From: Paracoccaceae bacterium
GTDB taxonomy: Bacteria; Pseudomonadota; Alphaproteobacteria; Rhodobacterales; Rhodobacteraceae
Length of the DNA: 64,000 nt
NCBI GenBank assembly: GCA_028284605.1
Contig: JANQRL010000032.1
Span: 62,001 to 126,000 of the forward strand
Reading direction: 5' to 3'
Both the position numbers and the translations under genes were made by a program. The notes below the pieces were generated by a model, which saw only the letters and a program-made list of their open reading frames with translations, did not search any database and was not told the DNA's origin. This document shows positions 35,469-44,792 of the stretch, piece by piece; position 1 is the stretch's first letter, and every line of letters begins with the position of its first letter.

Positions 35469-36992
35469 TTAGGGTCCGGGATCGGTGGCGTCAACGGCGA
35501 TTCGGCGGCGCAGGAAAAGGGCGAGGAGGCCGATGGCCAGAAGGGCAAGGATGGGTGCGTCGCCGAGCCGGGCATAGAGCGTCGGCGGCAGTGCGGGCGG
35601 CAGGGGCGCGTCGACGAAACCCGCCTCGCCGAGGGGGAGTTCGGCGATGATATTGCCCCGCGCATCGATGATCGCGGAGATCCCAGTATTGGCGGCGCGG
35701 ACCATGGGCAGGCCAAGCTCGATGGACCGCAGCCGGGCCTGGGCGAGGTGCTGGTAGGGGCCGGCGAACTCCCCGAACCAGGCGTCGTTGGTAATGAGCA
35801 GCAGGAGCCGGGGGCGGTCGGTGGCGGCGGCGCGGACCTCCTCGGCGAAGATGCCCTCGTAGCAGATCAGCGGGACGGCAGCGCCGATGCCGGGGAGGGT
35901 GACCTGCTCGCCACCCGGCCCGGCGCTGTAGCCGCCACCTTCGTTGGCGGCGAGACCGTGGATGCCGATGCGGGAGAGGAGGCCGGCGAAGGGCATGTAT
36001 TCGCCGAAGGGGACGAGATGGGCTTTGTCATAGATCTGGGCCGGGGCACCGCCGGGACCGGTGACGACGAGGGAATTGTAGTAGCGCGGCTCTTCGAGGC
36101 GCTGGATGCCGATGACGACGGGCCTGTCACCCGCGGCGGCGGCGATCTCGGGCAGGGCCGAGCCGGAATATTCCAGGAAGTAGGGGACGGAGGTTTCGGG
36201 CCAGACCACGAGGTCGGGGGCGCCACCGCCGGGAGCGGCGGTGAAGTCGAGGGCGCGCTGGAAGAAAAGCGGGGCCTTGTCGGGGTCCCATTTTTCGTGC
36301 TGCGGGGCGTTGGGCTGGACCAAGCGGATGGTGGGGGCTGCGGGCTCCGGCGGACCCGGCGCAGGCGCCGGAAGCGCCGGAGCCAGGGCGGTCGCGGCCA
36401 GAACCGCCGCAACGGCGGCGATCCCGGCCGTGCCGAGGCGGGCGAGCGCCACGAGGGCGGCGGCGATCAGGAGCGCGAGGAGCGTGAGGCCGTGGGGGCC
36501 GGTGAGGCTGGCGAGCTGGGCCACGGGATGGCCGACCCAGACATGGCCGATCAGCGCCCAGGGAAAGCCGGTCAGGATCAGGGATCGCAGCGCCTCGGCC
36601 CCCGTGAGCGCCAGGACCCGGGCCAGGAGCCCGCCGCCGAGGCGCTCGGCCAGCCAGAAGGCCAGGGCCCAGAAGAGCCCGAGCCCGGCGGCCATGAAAA
36701 AGAGCGCGAAAGGCGCCATCCAGCCGTGCCGGGCGATATCGACCAGGAACGGCTCGACGATCCAGTGCAGCGCCACGAGCCCGTAGCCGGTACCCGCGAG
36801 CCAGCCGGTCCAGGCGGCGCGGCCCGGCGTGGCGGCGGGGAGCGCGAGCAGGATCGCAAGGCCGGTGACGGTGCTGAGCGGGATCGCGAAGGGCAGGTGG
36901 CCCAGGGCGGTACTGGCGCCGAGAGCCAGGATCAGCAGCGCGCGGAAAGCCAAGGGCCAGCCCGCCACATTGAGCGCCAGCCGCTCCGCCAC
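35469..36992 (-). CDS. lnt: apolipoprotein N-acyltransferase Lnt
   Basis: This is the last enzyme of lipoprotein maturation, in the inner membrane. The 507-residue protein has about seven hydrophobic helices in the first 215 residues, then a nitrilase-like periplasmic domain and a final membrane helix. The catalytic triad is visible: Glu in VVWPETSVPYF, Lys in IYDKAHLVPFGEYMP and Cys in PLICYEGIF. It lies between corC and the metK riboswitch, the order typical of the group. Confidence 0.95.
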   Translation of the reverse strand: MAERLALNVAGWPLAFRALLILALGASTALGHLPFAIPLSTVTGLAILLALPAATPGRAAWTGWLAGTGYGLVALHWIVEPFLVDIARHGWMAPFALFFMAAGLGLFWALAFWLAERLGGGLLARVLALTGAEALRSLILTGFPWALIGHVWVGHPVAQLASLTGPHGLTLLALLIAAALVALARLGTAGIAAVAAVLAATALAPALPAPAPGPPEPAAPTIRLVQPNAPQHEKWDPDKAPLFFQRALDFTAAPGGGAPDLVVWPETSVPYFLEYSGSALPEIAAAAGDRPVVIGIQRLEEPRYYNSLVVTGPGGAPAQIYDKAHLVPFGEYMPFAGLLSRIGIHGLAANEGGGYSAGPGGEQVTLPGIGAAVPLICYEGIFAEEVRAAATDRPRLLLLITNDAWFGEFAGPYQHLAQARLRSIELGLPMVRAANTGISAIIDARGNIIAELPLGEAGFVDAPLPPALPPTLYARLGDAPILALLAIGLLALFLRRRIAVDATDPGP

Positions 36993-37003
36993 CGGGCCCT
37001 CCG

Positions 37004-37921
37004 TCAGCTCTTGGCGCCTTGTTGCTCGACGCCGGGCTTCGGCGGGGCGCCAGTGAGCCGGACGCGGAGCCGCTTGATCCGGCGCGGATCGGCGTCGAGC
37101 ACCTCGAATTCGGTGCCGTCCGGGTGGCAGATCACCTCGCCCCGGGTCGGCACATGGCCGGCCAGCATGAAGACGAGACCGCCGAGCGTGTCGATCTCCT
37201 CTTCGTCGATATTGTCGTGATCGGTGAGCGCCCGGCCGATCTCGGCCTCGAATTCCTCGAGCGGCGTCTTGGAGCGGGCCAGATAGATACCGGGCGCCTC
37301 GACGGTCCAGTAAGTGTCCTCGTCGGTGTCGTGCTCATCCTCGATCTCGCCCACCACCTGTTCGAGCAGGTCCTCGATGGTCACCAGCCCGTCGGTGCCG
37401 CCATATTCGTCGATCACCAGTGCCATATGGGTCCGCTCGGCCTGCATCTTTTGCAGCAGCACGCCGAGGGGCATCGAGGGCGGCACGTAGAGCAGCGGGC
37501 GCAGCATCTCGCGCAGGCCGAAATCGCCGTGATCGCCGTTGAAGCCGTGGCGGAGCGCGAGGTCCTTCAGATGCACCATGCCGATCGGCGTATCGATGGT
37601 ACCGTCGAAGACCGGCAGGCGGGTGTTGCCGCTGTCGCGGAAGACCTGGACGAGGTCCGGCAAGGTGATCGTGACCGGCACCGCCACGATATCGGCCTGG
37701 GGGATCGACACGTCCTCCACGCGCATCCGGCGCAGGTTCAGAAGTCCGGGGGTTTGGCCGTTCGGCCCTGCCGTGCCGGGCGCCTCGTCTTGCGGCGCAT
37801 CGGCGGGGCTCAGGGCCTCGAAGAGCCTGCCGATCAGGCCGCGCTGCGGCTCGGGGCTCTCATGCGGGTCGGCCTGCGCGCGCTGCGCGGCGTTAGACGA
37901 CCCGTCTGTCGTGTCGCTCAT
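37004..37921 (-). CDS. CorC/HlyC-type CBS domain protein (YbeX-like)
   Basis: The 305-residue soluble protein has a disordered acidic N-terminus (about 1-60) and then the typical [17 protein letters not shown] entry to two CBS domains (about 65-200, with [29 protein letters not shown]). A C-terminal transporter-associated domain (about 215-290) follows, ending RIKRLRVRL. No N-terminal DUF21 membrane domain is present, as in E. coli CorC/YbeX. It sits between ybeY and lnt, the same order as in E. coli. Roles proposed for the family include Mg/Co efflux and ribosome-linked functions. Confidence 0.92.
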   Translation of the reverse strand: MSDTTDGSSNAAQRAQADPHESPEPQRGLIGRLFEALSPADAPQDEAPGTAGPNGQTPGLLNLRRMRVEDVSIPQADIVAVPVTITLPDLVQVFRDSGNTRLPVFDGTIDTPIGMVHLKDLALRHGFNGDHGDFGLREMLRPLLYVPPSMPLGVLLQKMQAERTHMALVIDEYGGTDGLVTIEDLLEQVVGEIEDEHDTDEDTYWTVEAPGIYLARSKTPLEEFEAEIGRALTDHDNIDEEEIDTLGGLVFMLAGHVPTRGEVICHPDGTEFEVLDADPRRIKRLRVRLTGAPPKPGVEQQGAKS

Positions 37922-37927
37922 CGTCTC

Positions 37928-38437
37928 CTACCGTGTTTCGGTCTCTGGCTGGGAATATGGGTCAGGCAGGCCGAGATTGCCAAGAATTTCCGTCTCCAGC
38001 CCCTCCATGAGGGCGGCGTCCTGCTCGGTCTCGTGGTCGAAGCCGAGAAGATGGAGCGTGCCGTGGACGATCAGATGGGTGGCGTGCCGGGCGAGCGGGA
38101 GGCCGGCGGCGCGGGCCTCGGCGGCGCAGGTCTCGAAGGCGAGCGCGATATCGCCAAGCTCCGGGTCGGCCGGGTCCGGGGGCAGCGGCATCTCGCCAGG
38201 GACGGCGGCGGTCCGGTCGGCGGAGGGCCAGCTCAGAACATTTGTCGCCGCCCCCTTGCCGCGGAACTCCGCGTTGAGCGTGGCGATGCGGGCGTCGTTG
38301 CAGGCCAGGAGCGCGATGCCGAAGGCGGAGGGCTCAAGGCCGAGGCGGGCGAGAACGGCCTCGGTTGCCTCGCCCGCGAGGCGCTCGAGGCCGACCCCGC
38401 CCCAGGCCGGTTCTTCAAGGATCACGTCGACACTCAT
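37928..38437 (-). CDS. ybeY: endoribonuclease YbeY (rRNA maturation factor)
   Basis: This 169-residue single-domain metallo-RNase acts in 16S rRNA 3' processing and ribosome quality control. The zinc motif HGTLHLLGFDHETEQD fits H-G-x-L-H-L-x-G-[FY]-D-H. The middle block EFRGKGAATNVLSWP (RxKxxATDVLSFP type) and GDIALAFET follow the family. The ATG at 38437 overlaps the TGA of the preceding membrane-protein gene, so translation is coupled. Downstream comes corC. Confidence 0.96.
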   Translation of the reverse strand: MSVDVILEEPAWGGVGLERLAGEATEAVLARLGLEPSAFGIALLACNDARIATLNAEFRGKGAATNVLSWPSADRTAAVPGEMPLPPDPADPELGDIALAFETCAAEARAAGLPLARHATHLIVHGTLHLLGFDHETEQDAALMEGLETEILGNLGLPDPYSQPETETR

Positions 38438-38832
38438 GGCCGCGACATGCCGCTGAGCGCGATCAGCCCGGCCAGGACGATGGGCACGAAGAGCCAACCC
38501 TGGGGCAGGAGGCCGTAGCCGGCGCCCGTGAGCGGCGCGGCGAGCAGCCCCGCGCCGGCGATGACCGCGGCAAGCCCGGTGGCCGCGACGATCAAGTCGC
38601 GCCGCCCCTGCCCCATGCCCAGCGCAAAGAGGCCGGCCATCAATGCCAGCGTGCCGGTGACCATGTGCCAGGTCATCCAGACCGGCGCCCGGACCTCCAA
38701 TGGCAGGTCCGAGGCGAGAAGCGGCCCGGCGGCCTCGGCCCCGCCGACGAAAGTATGGACCAGGAACCAGAGCGCCGAGAGGCCGGCCGCGACCCAGCCG
38801 CCGATCCTAGCTGGCCGCGTCATCGGCGTCAT
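38434..38832 (-). CDS. hypothetical membrane protein between phoH and ybeY
   Basis: The 132-residue product has four hydrophobic segments (about 12-30, 50-72, 80-100, 108-128) and short loops. A charged pair WHM sits in the second helix. I recognise no family. It starts within the end of phoH (26-bp overlap; an internal ATG at 38823 is also possible) and its stop overlaps the ybeY ATG. This makes it a coupled passenger in an otherwise conserved ribosome-maintenance operon. Confidence 0.75.
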   Translation of the reverse strand: MTPMTRPARIGGWVAAGLSALWFLVHTFVGGAEAAGPLLASDLPLEVRAPVWMTWHMVTGTLALMAGLFALGMGQGRRDLIVAATGLAAVIAGAGLLAAPLTGAGYGLLPQGWLFVPIVLAGLIALSGMSRP

Positions 38833-39793
38833 AGGCCTCGATGATCGCGGCGACGAGGGGGTGGCGGACCACGTCTTTGGCGGTGAAGTAGTTGAAGCTG
38901 ATCTTGGGGATGTGTTTCAGCAGCCGCTCGGCATCGCGCAGGCCGGAGGTCACCCCGCGCGGCAGGTCGACCTGGGAGCGGTCGCCGGTGATCACCATGC
39001 GGGAGCCCTCGCCGAGGCGGGTGAGGAACATCTTCATCTGCATCGTGGTCGCGTTCTGCGCCTCGTCGAGGACCACGAAGGCGTTCGACAGCGTCCGGCC
39101 CCGCATGAAGGCGAGCGGCGCGATCTCGATGCGCTTCTCCTCGATCAGCTTGGCCACCTGCTTGCCGGGCAGGAAGTCGTTCAGCGCGTCGTAGAGCGGC
39201 TGCATGTAGGGATCGACCTTGTCCTTCATGTCGCCGGGCAGGTAGCCGAGCTTTTCGCCCGCCTCGACCGCCGGGCGGCTCAGGATGATCCGGTCGACAT
39301 GGCCGCCGATGAACATCGACACACCCACGGCGACGGCAAGATAGGTCTTGCCGGTCCCCGCCGGGCCGATGCCGAAGGCCAGTTCGTTCGTAAAGAGCGA
39401 CCGCACATAGGCTTTCTGCGCCTCGGTGCGCGGCTCGACGAGCTTCTTGCGGGTCTTGATCTCCACCGGACCGCGCTGGAACATCTCCATCTGGTCGCCG
39501 TCGCGGGCGCCGGTCTCGGTCTCCGGGCCCATGCGCACCTCGCGGTCGATATCGCCGGGATCGACGGGCCGACCCGCCTCCAGTCGCGTATAGAGCGACC
39601 GCAGCACCTCCTCGGCGGCGCGCACCGGGCCGTCCTCGCCATAGATCCGCAACTCGTTGCCGCGCCGCTGGATCTGCACGTCGAGCTTGGTTTCGATGTC
39701 GGTGAGGTTGCGGTCATGTTCGCCGCAGAGGTCGATGAGCAGGAAATTGTCGGGAAACTCGACGACGCGCTCGGTCAGGTCGGTGATGTCCAA
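38807..39793 (-). CDS. PhoH-like ATPase (YbeZ)
   Basis: The 328-residue protein has an N-terminal KH-like segment (LCGEHDRNLTDIETKLDVQI...). The PhoH NTPase domain follows, with Walker A FGIGPAGTGKTYLAV, RPAVEAGEKLGYLPGD, the Walker B region NAFVVLDEAQNAT, and TGDRSQVDLPRG. It pairs functionally with YbeY in E. coli and is encoded next to it here, separated only by the small membrane protein. The start MDITDLTERVVEFPDN is conserved in the group. Confidence 0.95.
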   Translation of the reverse strand: MDITDLTERVVEFPDNFLLIDLCGEHDRNLTDIETKLDVQIQRRGNELRIYGEDGPVRAAEEVLRSLYTRLEAGRPVDPGDIDREVRMGPETETGARDGDQMEMFQRGPVEIKTRKKLVEPRTEAQKAYVRSLFTNELAFGIGPAGTGKTYLAVAVGVSMFIGGHVDRIILSRPAVEAGEKLGYLPGDMKDKVDPYMQPLYDALNDFLPGKQVAKLIEEKRIEIAPLAFMRGRTLSNAFVVLDEAQNATTMQMKMFLTRLGEGSRMVITGDRSQVDLPRGVTSGLRDAERLLKHIPKISFNYFTAKDVVRHPLVAAIIEAYDADDAAS

Positions 39794-39873
39794 TCAGCTC
39801 TCCTTGGGGCTCGAACCTCGCGCCCATGCTGGCAAGTCGGCGGGGCGCGCGCAAGCGCGGCGGGCCGAATGTC

Positions 39874-39915
39874 ACGAAACGGAGACGAAAAGGCCGCGGG
39901 CGGTGCCGCGGCCTT
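39874..39915 (-). terminator. probable intrinsic terminator after the OmpA/lipoprotein pair
   Basis: On the minus strand AAGGCCGCGG, a six-base loop and CCGCGGCCTT (39915-39890) form a 10-bp stem. It is followed by TTCGTCTCCGTTTC. It starts 24 bases past the lipoprotein stop and separates this pair from phoH. Confidence 0.7.
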
Positions 39916-39938
39916 CCACACCTTCGTCGGATTGCGGT

Positions 39939-40313
39939 TCAGCGCCGGGCCGGCACCCAGTCCCGGATACCCGGATCGGAGGAGATGTTGCCGACGATCG
40001 AACCGGGCGGTGCCGTCTCGAAGCAGACCGGCAGGCCGCTGACCGGATCGCGGCGGCGCGACCAGTAGCCCTCGAAGCCGTCGTCGATCATCCAGATCTG
40101 GCAACCATCGGGGTCGACGAAGATGCCGGCTTCAAGCGTGGTGAGCGAGCCAGAGTCGATCCCGCCATCCTCGCCGATGGCCCGCAGCGGTACCCCGCCG
40201 CCGGCCGGTGTCAGGCCCTGAAATCCGATCCCCTCGCAGGCGGCCAGTAGGAAACCCGCGGTCAGCAGAAGCGCTTTCGGTGCGTGTGTCTTGATCATCA
40301 TCATGGCGCTCAC
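39939..40313 (-). CDS. lipoprotein with a Cys-bounded DPDGC module
   Basis: The 124-residue product has a lipoprotein signal peptide with lipobox FLLAAC, Cys26. The mature protein holds a module running from DPDGC (Cys71) to LPVC (Cys97), with conserved W, DDGFEGYW and Asp in between. The same module, with the same 25-residue Cys spacing, is in the OmpA-family protein encoded immediately upstream. The ATG overlaps the OmpA stop (ATGA). It is probably anchored in the outer membrane next to OmpA; the function of the module is unknown. Confidence 0.8.
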   Translation of the reverse strand: MSAMMMIKTHAPKALLLTAGFLLAACEGIGFQGLTPAGGGVPLRAIGEDGGIDSGSLTTLEAGIFVDPDGCQIWMIDDGFEGYWSRRRDPVSGLPVCFETAPPGSIVGNISSDPGIRDWVPARR

Positions 40314-40912
40314 CTGTAGCAGACGATTTCGACGCGGCGGTTCGCTTGCATCCCCGCGGCGGTGCTGTTGGTGGCGACCGGACGGCGCTCGCCAAAGCCG
40401 ATCTGACGCGCGACCCGGGCGCCGGCCGAGCGGGCGACGCCGGCCACGGTGGCGGCACGGCGCTCCGACAGACGAATATTGTACTCGTCCGAGGCGCGGC
40501 TGTCGGTATGGCCGTAGATCGCATAGGCGAAGGCACCGGCCGAGCGGAAGAACTGCTCGAGCTGGGCGCGGCCGGAATGGGTCAGATGATGGCTGTCTGT
40601 GCGGAACAGGACATCCGCATTGGCCACCGCGCAGGTGTTCACATCCATGCAGACCGGGCGTCCGGTCTTCGCATCGACGCGACCCTCCATATAGCCTTCG
40701 ACGCCGCCATCGGCGATCCAGTGCTGGCAGCCATCGGGGTCGATCCAGATCGTCGGCTCAACCGTCCCGGTCACCACAACGGTCTGCTGAGCCTGGACCC
40801 CAGAGGCCGGCATGATCAGCGCGAGCGCGCCCAGCGCCGCCCCGCACAAGGTAGTTCGAAACATCGACCCGAAGGCCGAAAAATGTCTGTTCAGCACGGC
40901 TAAATCCCCCAC
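40310..40912 (-). CDS. OmpA family protein with N-terminal DPDGC module
   Basis: This is a 200-residue envelope protein. A signal peptide ends near SGVQAQ, the DPDGC-to-PVC module follows, and then a C-terminal OmpA peptidoglycan-binding domain (ADVLFRTDSHHLTHSGRAQL, GHTDSRASDEYNIRLSERRA, GFGERRPV, NRRVEI). The GTG at 40912 has GGAGG seven bases upstream. An internal ATG at 40864 (MFRTTLCGAALGALAL) would give a shorter, more usual signal peptide. The OmpA domain anchors to peptidoglycan. Confidence 0.88.
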   Translation of the reverse strand: MGDLAVLNRHFSAFGSMFRTTLCGAALGALALIMPASGVQAQQTVVVTGTVEPTIWIDPDGCQHWIADGGVEGYMEGRVDAKTGRPVCMDVNTCAVANADVLFRTDSHHLTHSGRAQLEQFFRSAGAFAYAIYGHTDSRASDEYNIRLSERRAATVAGVARSAGARVARQIGFGERRPVATNSTAAGMQANRRVEIVCYR

Positions 40913-41095
40913 ATCCGCGCCTCCGCGGGCAGCCTGGCAGGGCCCCGATGCGGAAACTCTGTTTATTCTTTGAAAGATACCCAGAAATGGGGGGTTGTGA
41001 AGCGGCTTTTCGCCGGGTCCGGCCGGTCAAGGGGAAACAATGGGGTTTTGTAACCTTGATTGTTCCGCATCGACCGATAGTGCGGCGGATGCGGC

Positions 41096-42403
41096 TCAGA
41101 TCAGGGCACCGGAGAGCGAGTTGGGCGCGGCGTCGCGGATTCGCACGGGCGCGATCTGGCCGATCAGATCGGCCGGCCCCTCGGCATGGACCGCGTGGAG
41201 ATGGCCGGACTTGCCGACGATCTGCCCCGGCATCCGGCCCGGCTTTTCGAAGAGCACCGTGACCTCGCGCCCGACCATCGCCCGCTGGGCCGCCGCCTGC
41301 TGTTCGGTCAGGAGCGCCTGGAGCCGGGCGAGACGGTCGGCCTTCTCGTCCTCGGGCACCTGATCGCGTTCGGCGGCGGGGGTGCCGGGGCGGGGCGAAT
41401 ACTTGAACGAATAGGACTGGCCGAAGCCCACGGTCCGGACCAGATCGAGCGTCGCCTGAAAATCCGCCTCGGTCTCGCCCGGAAAGCCGACGATGAAATC
41501 GCTGGAGAGCAGCAGGTCGGGGCGCGCGGCGCGCAGCCGCTCGATGATCCGGATGTAGTGCTCGGCGGTATGCTTGCGGTTCATCGCCTTCAGCACCCGG
41601 TCGGAGCCCGCCTGTACCGGCAGATGCAGGTAGGGCATCAGCTTCCCGCAGTCGCCATGGGCCGCGATGAGCGCGTCGTCCATGTCGTTCGGATGCGAGG
41701 TGGTGAAGCGGATGCGGTCGAGCCCGTCGATCCCGGCCAGCGCCCAGATCAGCCCGGCCAGCCCGCCGGGATGTCCGTGATAAGCGTTCACGTTCTGGCC
41801 CAGCAGGGTGATCTCGCGCACCCCGGCCTCTACGAGGTCCCGTGCTTCGGCCTGGATACGCTCGGCGGGGCGGCTCACCTCGGCGCCACGGGTGTAAGGC
41901 ACCACGCAGAAGGAGCAAAACTTGTCGCAGCCCTCCTGCACGGTGAGAAAAGCGGTGGGGCCGCGCTTCGCCTTGGGCCGGCGCTTCAACTCGTCGAACT
42001 TGTCCTCGGCGGGGAATTCGGTGTCGAGGGCGCGGTGGCCCTCGGCGAGCGCGGCGTCCATCTCCGGCAGGCGGTGGTAGCTCTGCGGCCCGACGACGAG
42101 GTCGACCATGGGCTGGCGGCGCACGATCTCCTCGCCCTCGGCCTGGGCGACGCAGCCGGCCACGCCGATCTTCAGGTCAGGCTTTTCGGCCTTGAGCGGC
42201 TTCAGACGGCCAAGCTCGGAATAGACCTTCTCCGCCGCCTTCTCGCGGATATGGCAGGTGTTGAGCAGGATCATGTCGGCCTCGGCCGCCTCGCCGGTCT
42301 GCTCATAGCCGCGCAGGGCGAGCGCCTCGGCCATGCGCTCGCTGTCATAGACGTTCATCTGACAGCCATAGGTCTTGATGAAGAGCTTTTTCGGCGCGGT
42401 CAT
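41096..42403 (-). CDS. miaB: tRNA-2-methylthio-N6-dimethylallyladenosine synthase MiaB
   Basis: The 435-residue radical-SAM methylthiotransferase has the N-terminal UPF0004 domain starting [17 protein letters not shown], with Cys also in LNTCHIRE and [10 protein letters not shown]. The radical-SAM cluster is [17 protein letters not shown] (CxxxCxxC), and a C-terminal TRAM domain follows. It modifies A37 of tRNAs reading UNN codons. The start at 42403 is family-like. It heads the miaB-phoH-ybeY-corC-lnt-metK series, although the OmpA pair and a terminator now divide that series. Confidence 0.97.
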   Translation of the reverse strand: MTAPKKLFIKTYGCQMNVYDSERMAEALALRGYEQTGEAAEADMILLNTCHIREKAAEKVYSELGRLKPLKAEKPDLKIGVAGCVAQAEGEEIVRRQPMVDLVVGPQSYHRLPEMDAALAEGHRALDTEFPAEDKFDELKRRPKAKRGPTAFLTVQEGCDKFCSFCVVPYTRGAEVSRPAERIQAEARDLVEAGVREITLLGQNVNAYHGHPGGLAGLIWALAGIDGLDRIRFTTSHPNDMDDALIAAHGDCGKLMPYLHLPVQAGSDRVLKAMNRKHTAEHYIRIIERLRAARPDLLLSSDFIVGFPGETEADFQATLDLVRTVGFGQSYSFKYSPRPGTPAAERDQVPEDEKADRLARLQALLTEQQAAAQRAMVGREVTVLFEKPGRMPGQIVGKSGHLHAVHAEGPADLIGQIAPVRIRDAAPNSLSGALI

Positions 42404-42501
42404 GGGGCCCGTCCTGCAGGGTCGAGCCGGGTTTAGCCGCCGCCCCGCTCTCTTGCAATGCACCGGGAATTAACCGAGTCTCGCGCAAAACGGGCGGCAG
42501 G

Positions 42502-43365
42502 ATGCGCTACGACGATCTCAGGACCTTTCTGCGCGACGGCGCCGCCGCCCTGGCCAAGGGGCCGGTCGCGCTGATCTTTGCCGAGGACGAGGTCGAGGTC
42601 GACAGCACGCTCCGGCACCATGCGGGGCTCGGGTTCATGGCGCTGGTGCTCTTCGCGCCGAAGCGGGTGGAGGTGGCGGCGGAACTGGCGCCCCATATCC
42701 ACCGCGTCGATCACGACACGATTGCCGAGGGCGCGGTGGAGGGGGCGGTCAATGCCGTCAATACGGCGGCGCCGGGGGTCTGGCTCTATTACTGCTACAA
42801 CGCCGAATACCTGTTCTTCCCGTTCTGCGAACACCGCACGATGGGCGAGATGCTGGCCTTCAACACCGAAGAGCGGCGCGACACGGTGCTGACCTATGTC
42901 GTCGATCTCTATGCCGACGATCTCTGGAAACACCCGAGCGCGGTCTCGATCGAGAACGCCCATCTCGACAAATCGGGCTATTACGCACTGGCGCGCGAGG
43001 ATGAGGACGGTCATGCGCTCGACCGGCAGCTCGATTTCTATGGCGGGCTCAGATGGCGGTTCGAGGAGCATATTCCGCAGGTCCGGCGCCGGATCGACCG
43101 GGTCGCGATCTTCCGCGCCCGAAAGGGGCTGAAGCTTCTGCCCGATCACACATTCAACGAGGCGGAGTACAATACCTTCGCCTGCCCCTGGCACCACAAT
43201 CTGACGGCGGCGATCTGCTCGTTTCGCACCGCGAAGGCACTGAAACGGAACCCGGGCAGCACCTTCGATATCGAGACCTTCCGCTGGCACAATTCCGCGC
43301 CGTTCGAATGGCATTCACGGCAATTGCTCGATCTCGGGCTGATGGAGCCCGGGCAGTGGTTCTGA
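42502..43365 (+). CDS. hypothetical protein, possibly glycosyltransferase-like
   Basis: This is a 287-residue soluble protein. The N-terminal half has alternating hydrophobic strands (VALIFAEDEVEVDSTLRHH, GFMALVLFAPKRVEV) suggestive of a nucleotide-sugar-type Rossmann fold. A WLYYCYNAEYLFFPFCEHRT block and a Trp-rich WRFEEHIP segment follow. This resembles uncharacterised family-2/92-like glycosyltransferase annotations in Rhodobacteraceae, but I cannot point to a decisive catalytic motif. It is divergent from miaB across a 98-bp gap. Confidence 0.6.
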   Translation: MRYDDLRTFLRDGAAALAKGPVALIFAEDEVEVDSTLRHHAGLGFMALVLFAPKRVEVAAELAPHIHRVDHDTIAEGAVEGAVNAVNTAAPGVWLYYCYNAEYLFFPFCEHRTMGEMLAFNTEERRDTVLTYVVDLYADDLWKHPSAVSIENAHLDKSGYYALAREDEDGHALDRQLDFYGGLRWRFEEHIPQVRRRIDRVAIFRARKGLKLLPDHTFNEAEYNTFACPWHHNLTAAICSFRTAKALKRNPGSTFDIETFRWHNSAPFEWHSRQLLDLGLMEPGQWF

Positions 43366-43583
43366 GAGTGGCGGCGGCGTTCGCGGCTTGAGGCGCCGGG
43401 AAGCGCCATAGGCCGTGGCGCTCATTGATGGCCGTCTGGAGCCCGTTATGGACGTTCGAGCCTTGCGGCGCGGAGCCGAGATGACGTCGGCGGCGCATCA
43501 ACCGGCCGCCCGAGCGACCTCACTCCCAAACCGGCCGGATGCAGGCTTCACGCCGAAAGCGGTCGACATCCGGGGATAACCGG

Positions 43584-44690
43584 TCAGACCCGAAACGGCA
43601 GCTCCGCCAGTCTTGCCCTGAGGGGACCGCCCGCGCCGATGACCTGAACCTCGTCGCCGGGCCGCAACCCGACCGAGACCAGAGCATAGCCGATCATGCG
43701 CTCCAGCCGGTAGGACCAGGCTTTGTGGGTCATATGGCCAACCCGGGCGCCGTCTCTCTCGATGGGGAGCCATATGGACTGGTTCTCGGCCTCTTGCGGC
43801 GTGTCGAGCATGATCCCGAGCTGCTGGCGTTTCACTCCCTCGGCCTTGATCCGCCGCAACGCCGCGATGCCGATCACGGCATCGTCGAGATCGAGATCGA
43901 CGAATTTCTCCATCCGCACTTCGAGCGGGTTAGTGTCCTCATCGGTATCGGTGCCGTAGTTCAGAAGGCCGCTTTCGGTGCGCTCGGACGGGTTCGGGTA
44001 GCCCGGGCCGATGTCGAAGGGCTGCCCGGCTTCCTTGACGATCTGCCAGAGCTTGTCGCCTTTCGTGCCGTCCAGAAGGTAAAGCTCGAAGCCGCCCTGT
44101 TTCGACCAGCCCGACCGCGCGACTTTGAGGGGGATGCCGTCGATTTCGGCATCGTCGAACCAGAAATAGCGCAGCTGCCGGACCCAGTCGCCGAAGAGCG
44201 ACGCGACGACATCCTCCGCCTTGGGTCCCTGCACCGCCAGCGGCGAGACGTCCGGTTCGCCGATCTCTACATCGAGTCCGCGTTCGCCGGCGACGCAGCG
44301 CGCCCAGAACCAGATGTCGGAGTTTCCGATCGAGAGCCAGTAGCAATCCTCCGCGACCTTGAGCGCGATGGGATCATTGATGAGCCGCCCACGATAGTCA
44401 CAGATCGCCACGTACTTTCCCTGATTGACGACCTGGGACGACAGATCGCGGGTGCAGAGGATCTGCGCGAGTTGTGCGGCGTCCGGCCCCTTGATCTGCA
44501 CCTGGCGCTGCCCGGCCACATCCCACATCGAAACGCCGTTGATCAGCCGCCAATACTCCGCCTCGCGGTCACCATAGCCGCGCGGGATCAGCATGCGGTT
44601 ATAGGTGACGAGGGATTCCGCCCCCTCCGCGAGCGTGGAAAGGTAGTAGGGCGAGGTTCTGAGGCGCCCCGCCGCGACGATCTCGGCCAT
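43584..44690 (-). CDS. dmdA: DmdA-like dimethylsulfoniopropionate demethylase (GcvT superfamily)
   Basis: The 368-residue product follows DmdA almost block by block: RRTPF-like RLRTSPYY, VTYNRMLIP, EAEYWRLINGVSMWDVAGQRQVQIKGPDA with the conserved WDV and RQVQ blocks, LINDPIALKVAEDCYWLSI, EPDVSPLAVQGPKAEDV, FGDWVRQLRYF and ARSGWSKQGGFELYL. DmdA transfers a methyl from DMSP to tetrahydrofolate in marine bacteria. ATG 44690 has GGAGG six bases upstream. Related GcvT-like paralogues exist, so biochemical identity is likely but not certain. Confidence 0.75.
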   Translation of the reverse strand: MAEIVAAGRLRTSPYYLSTLAEGAESLVTYNRMLIPRGYGDREAEYWRLINGVSMWDVAGQRQVQIKGPDAAQLAQILCTRDLSSQVVNQGKYVAICDYRGRLINDPIALKVAEDCYWLSIGNSDIWFWARCVAGERGLDVEIGEPDVSPLAVQGPKAEDVVASLFGDWVRQLRYFWFDDAEIDGIPLKVARSGWSKQGGFELYLLDGTKGDKLWQIVKEAGQPFDIGPGYPNPSERTESGLLNYGTDTDEDTNPLEVRMEKFVDLDLDDAVIGIAALRRIKAEGVKRQQLGIMLDTPQEAENQSIWLPIERDGARVGHMTHKAWSYRLERMIGYALVSVGLRPGDEVQVIGAGGPLRARLAELPFRV

Positions 44691-44792
44691 TCCGTTCCTC
44701 CCGCTGTTCCGCCCGGCCCTTGGTAGCACCATTCCCGACCGCGGAAAGCGTGGCGGCCCGCACCCGGGCTCGCGACGTCGCGGACCCCCGCC

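Noticed and set aside
34104-37220. A 1038-codon open frame on the plus strand over metK and lnt
   Set aside because: It is the antisense shadow of well-identified genes in very GC-rich DNA. It is Gly/Arg/Glu-rich and has no domain.
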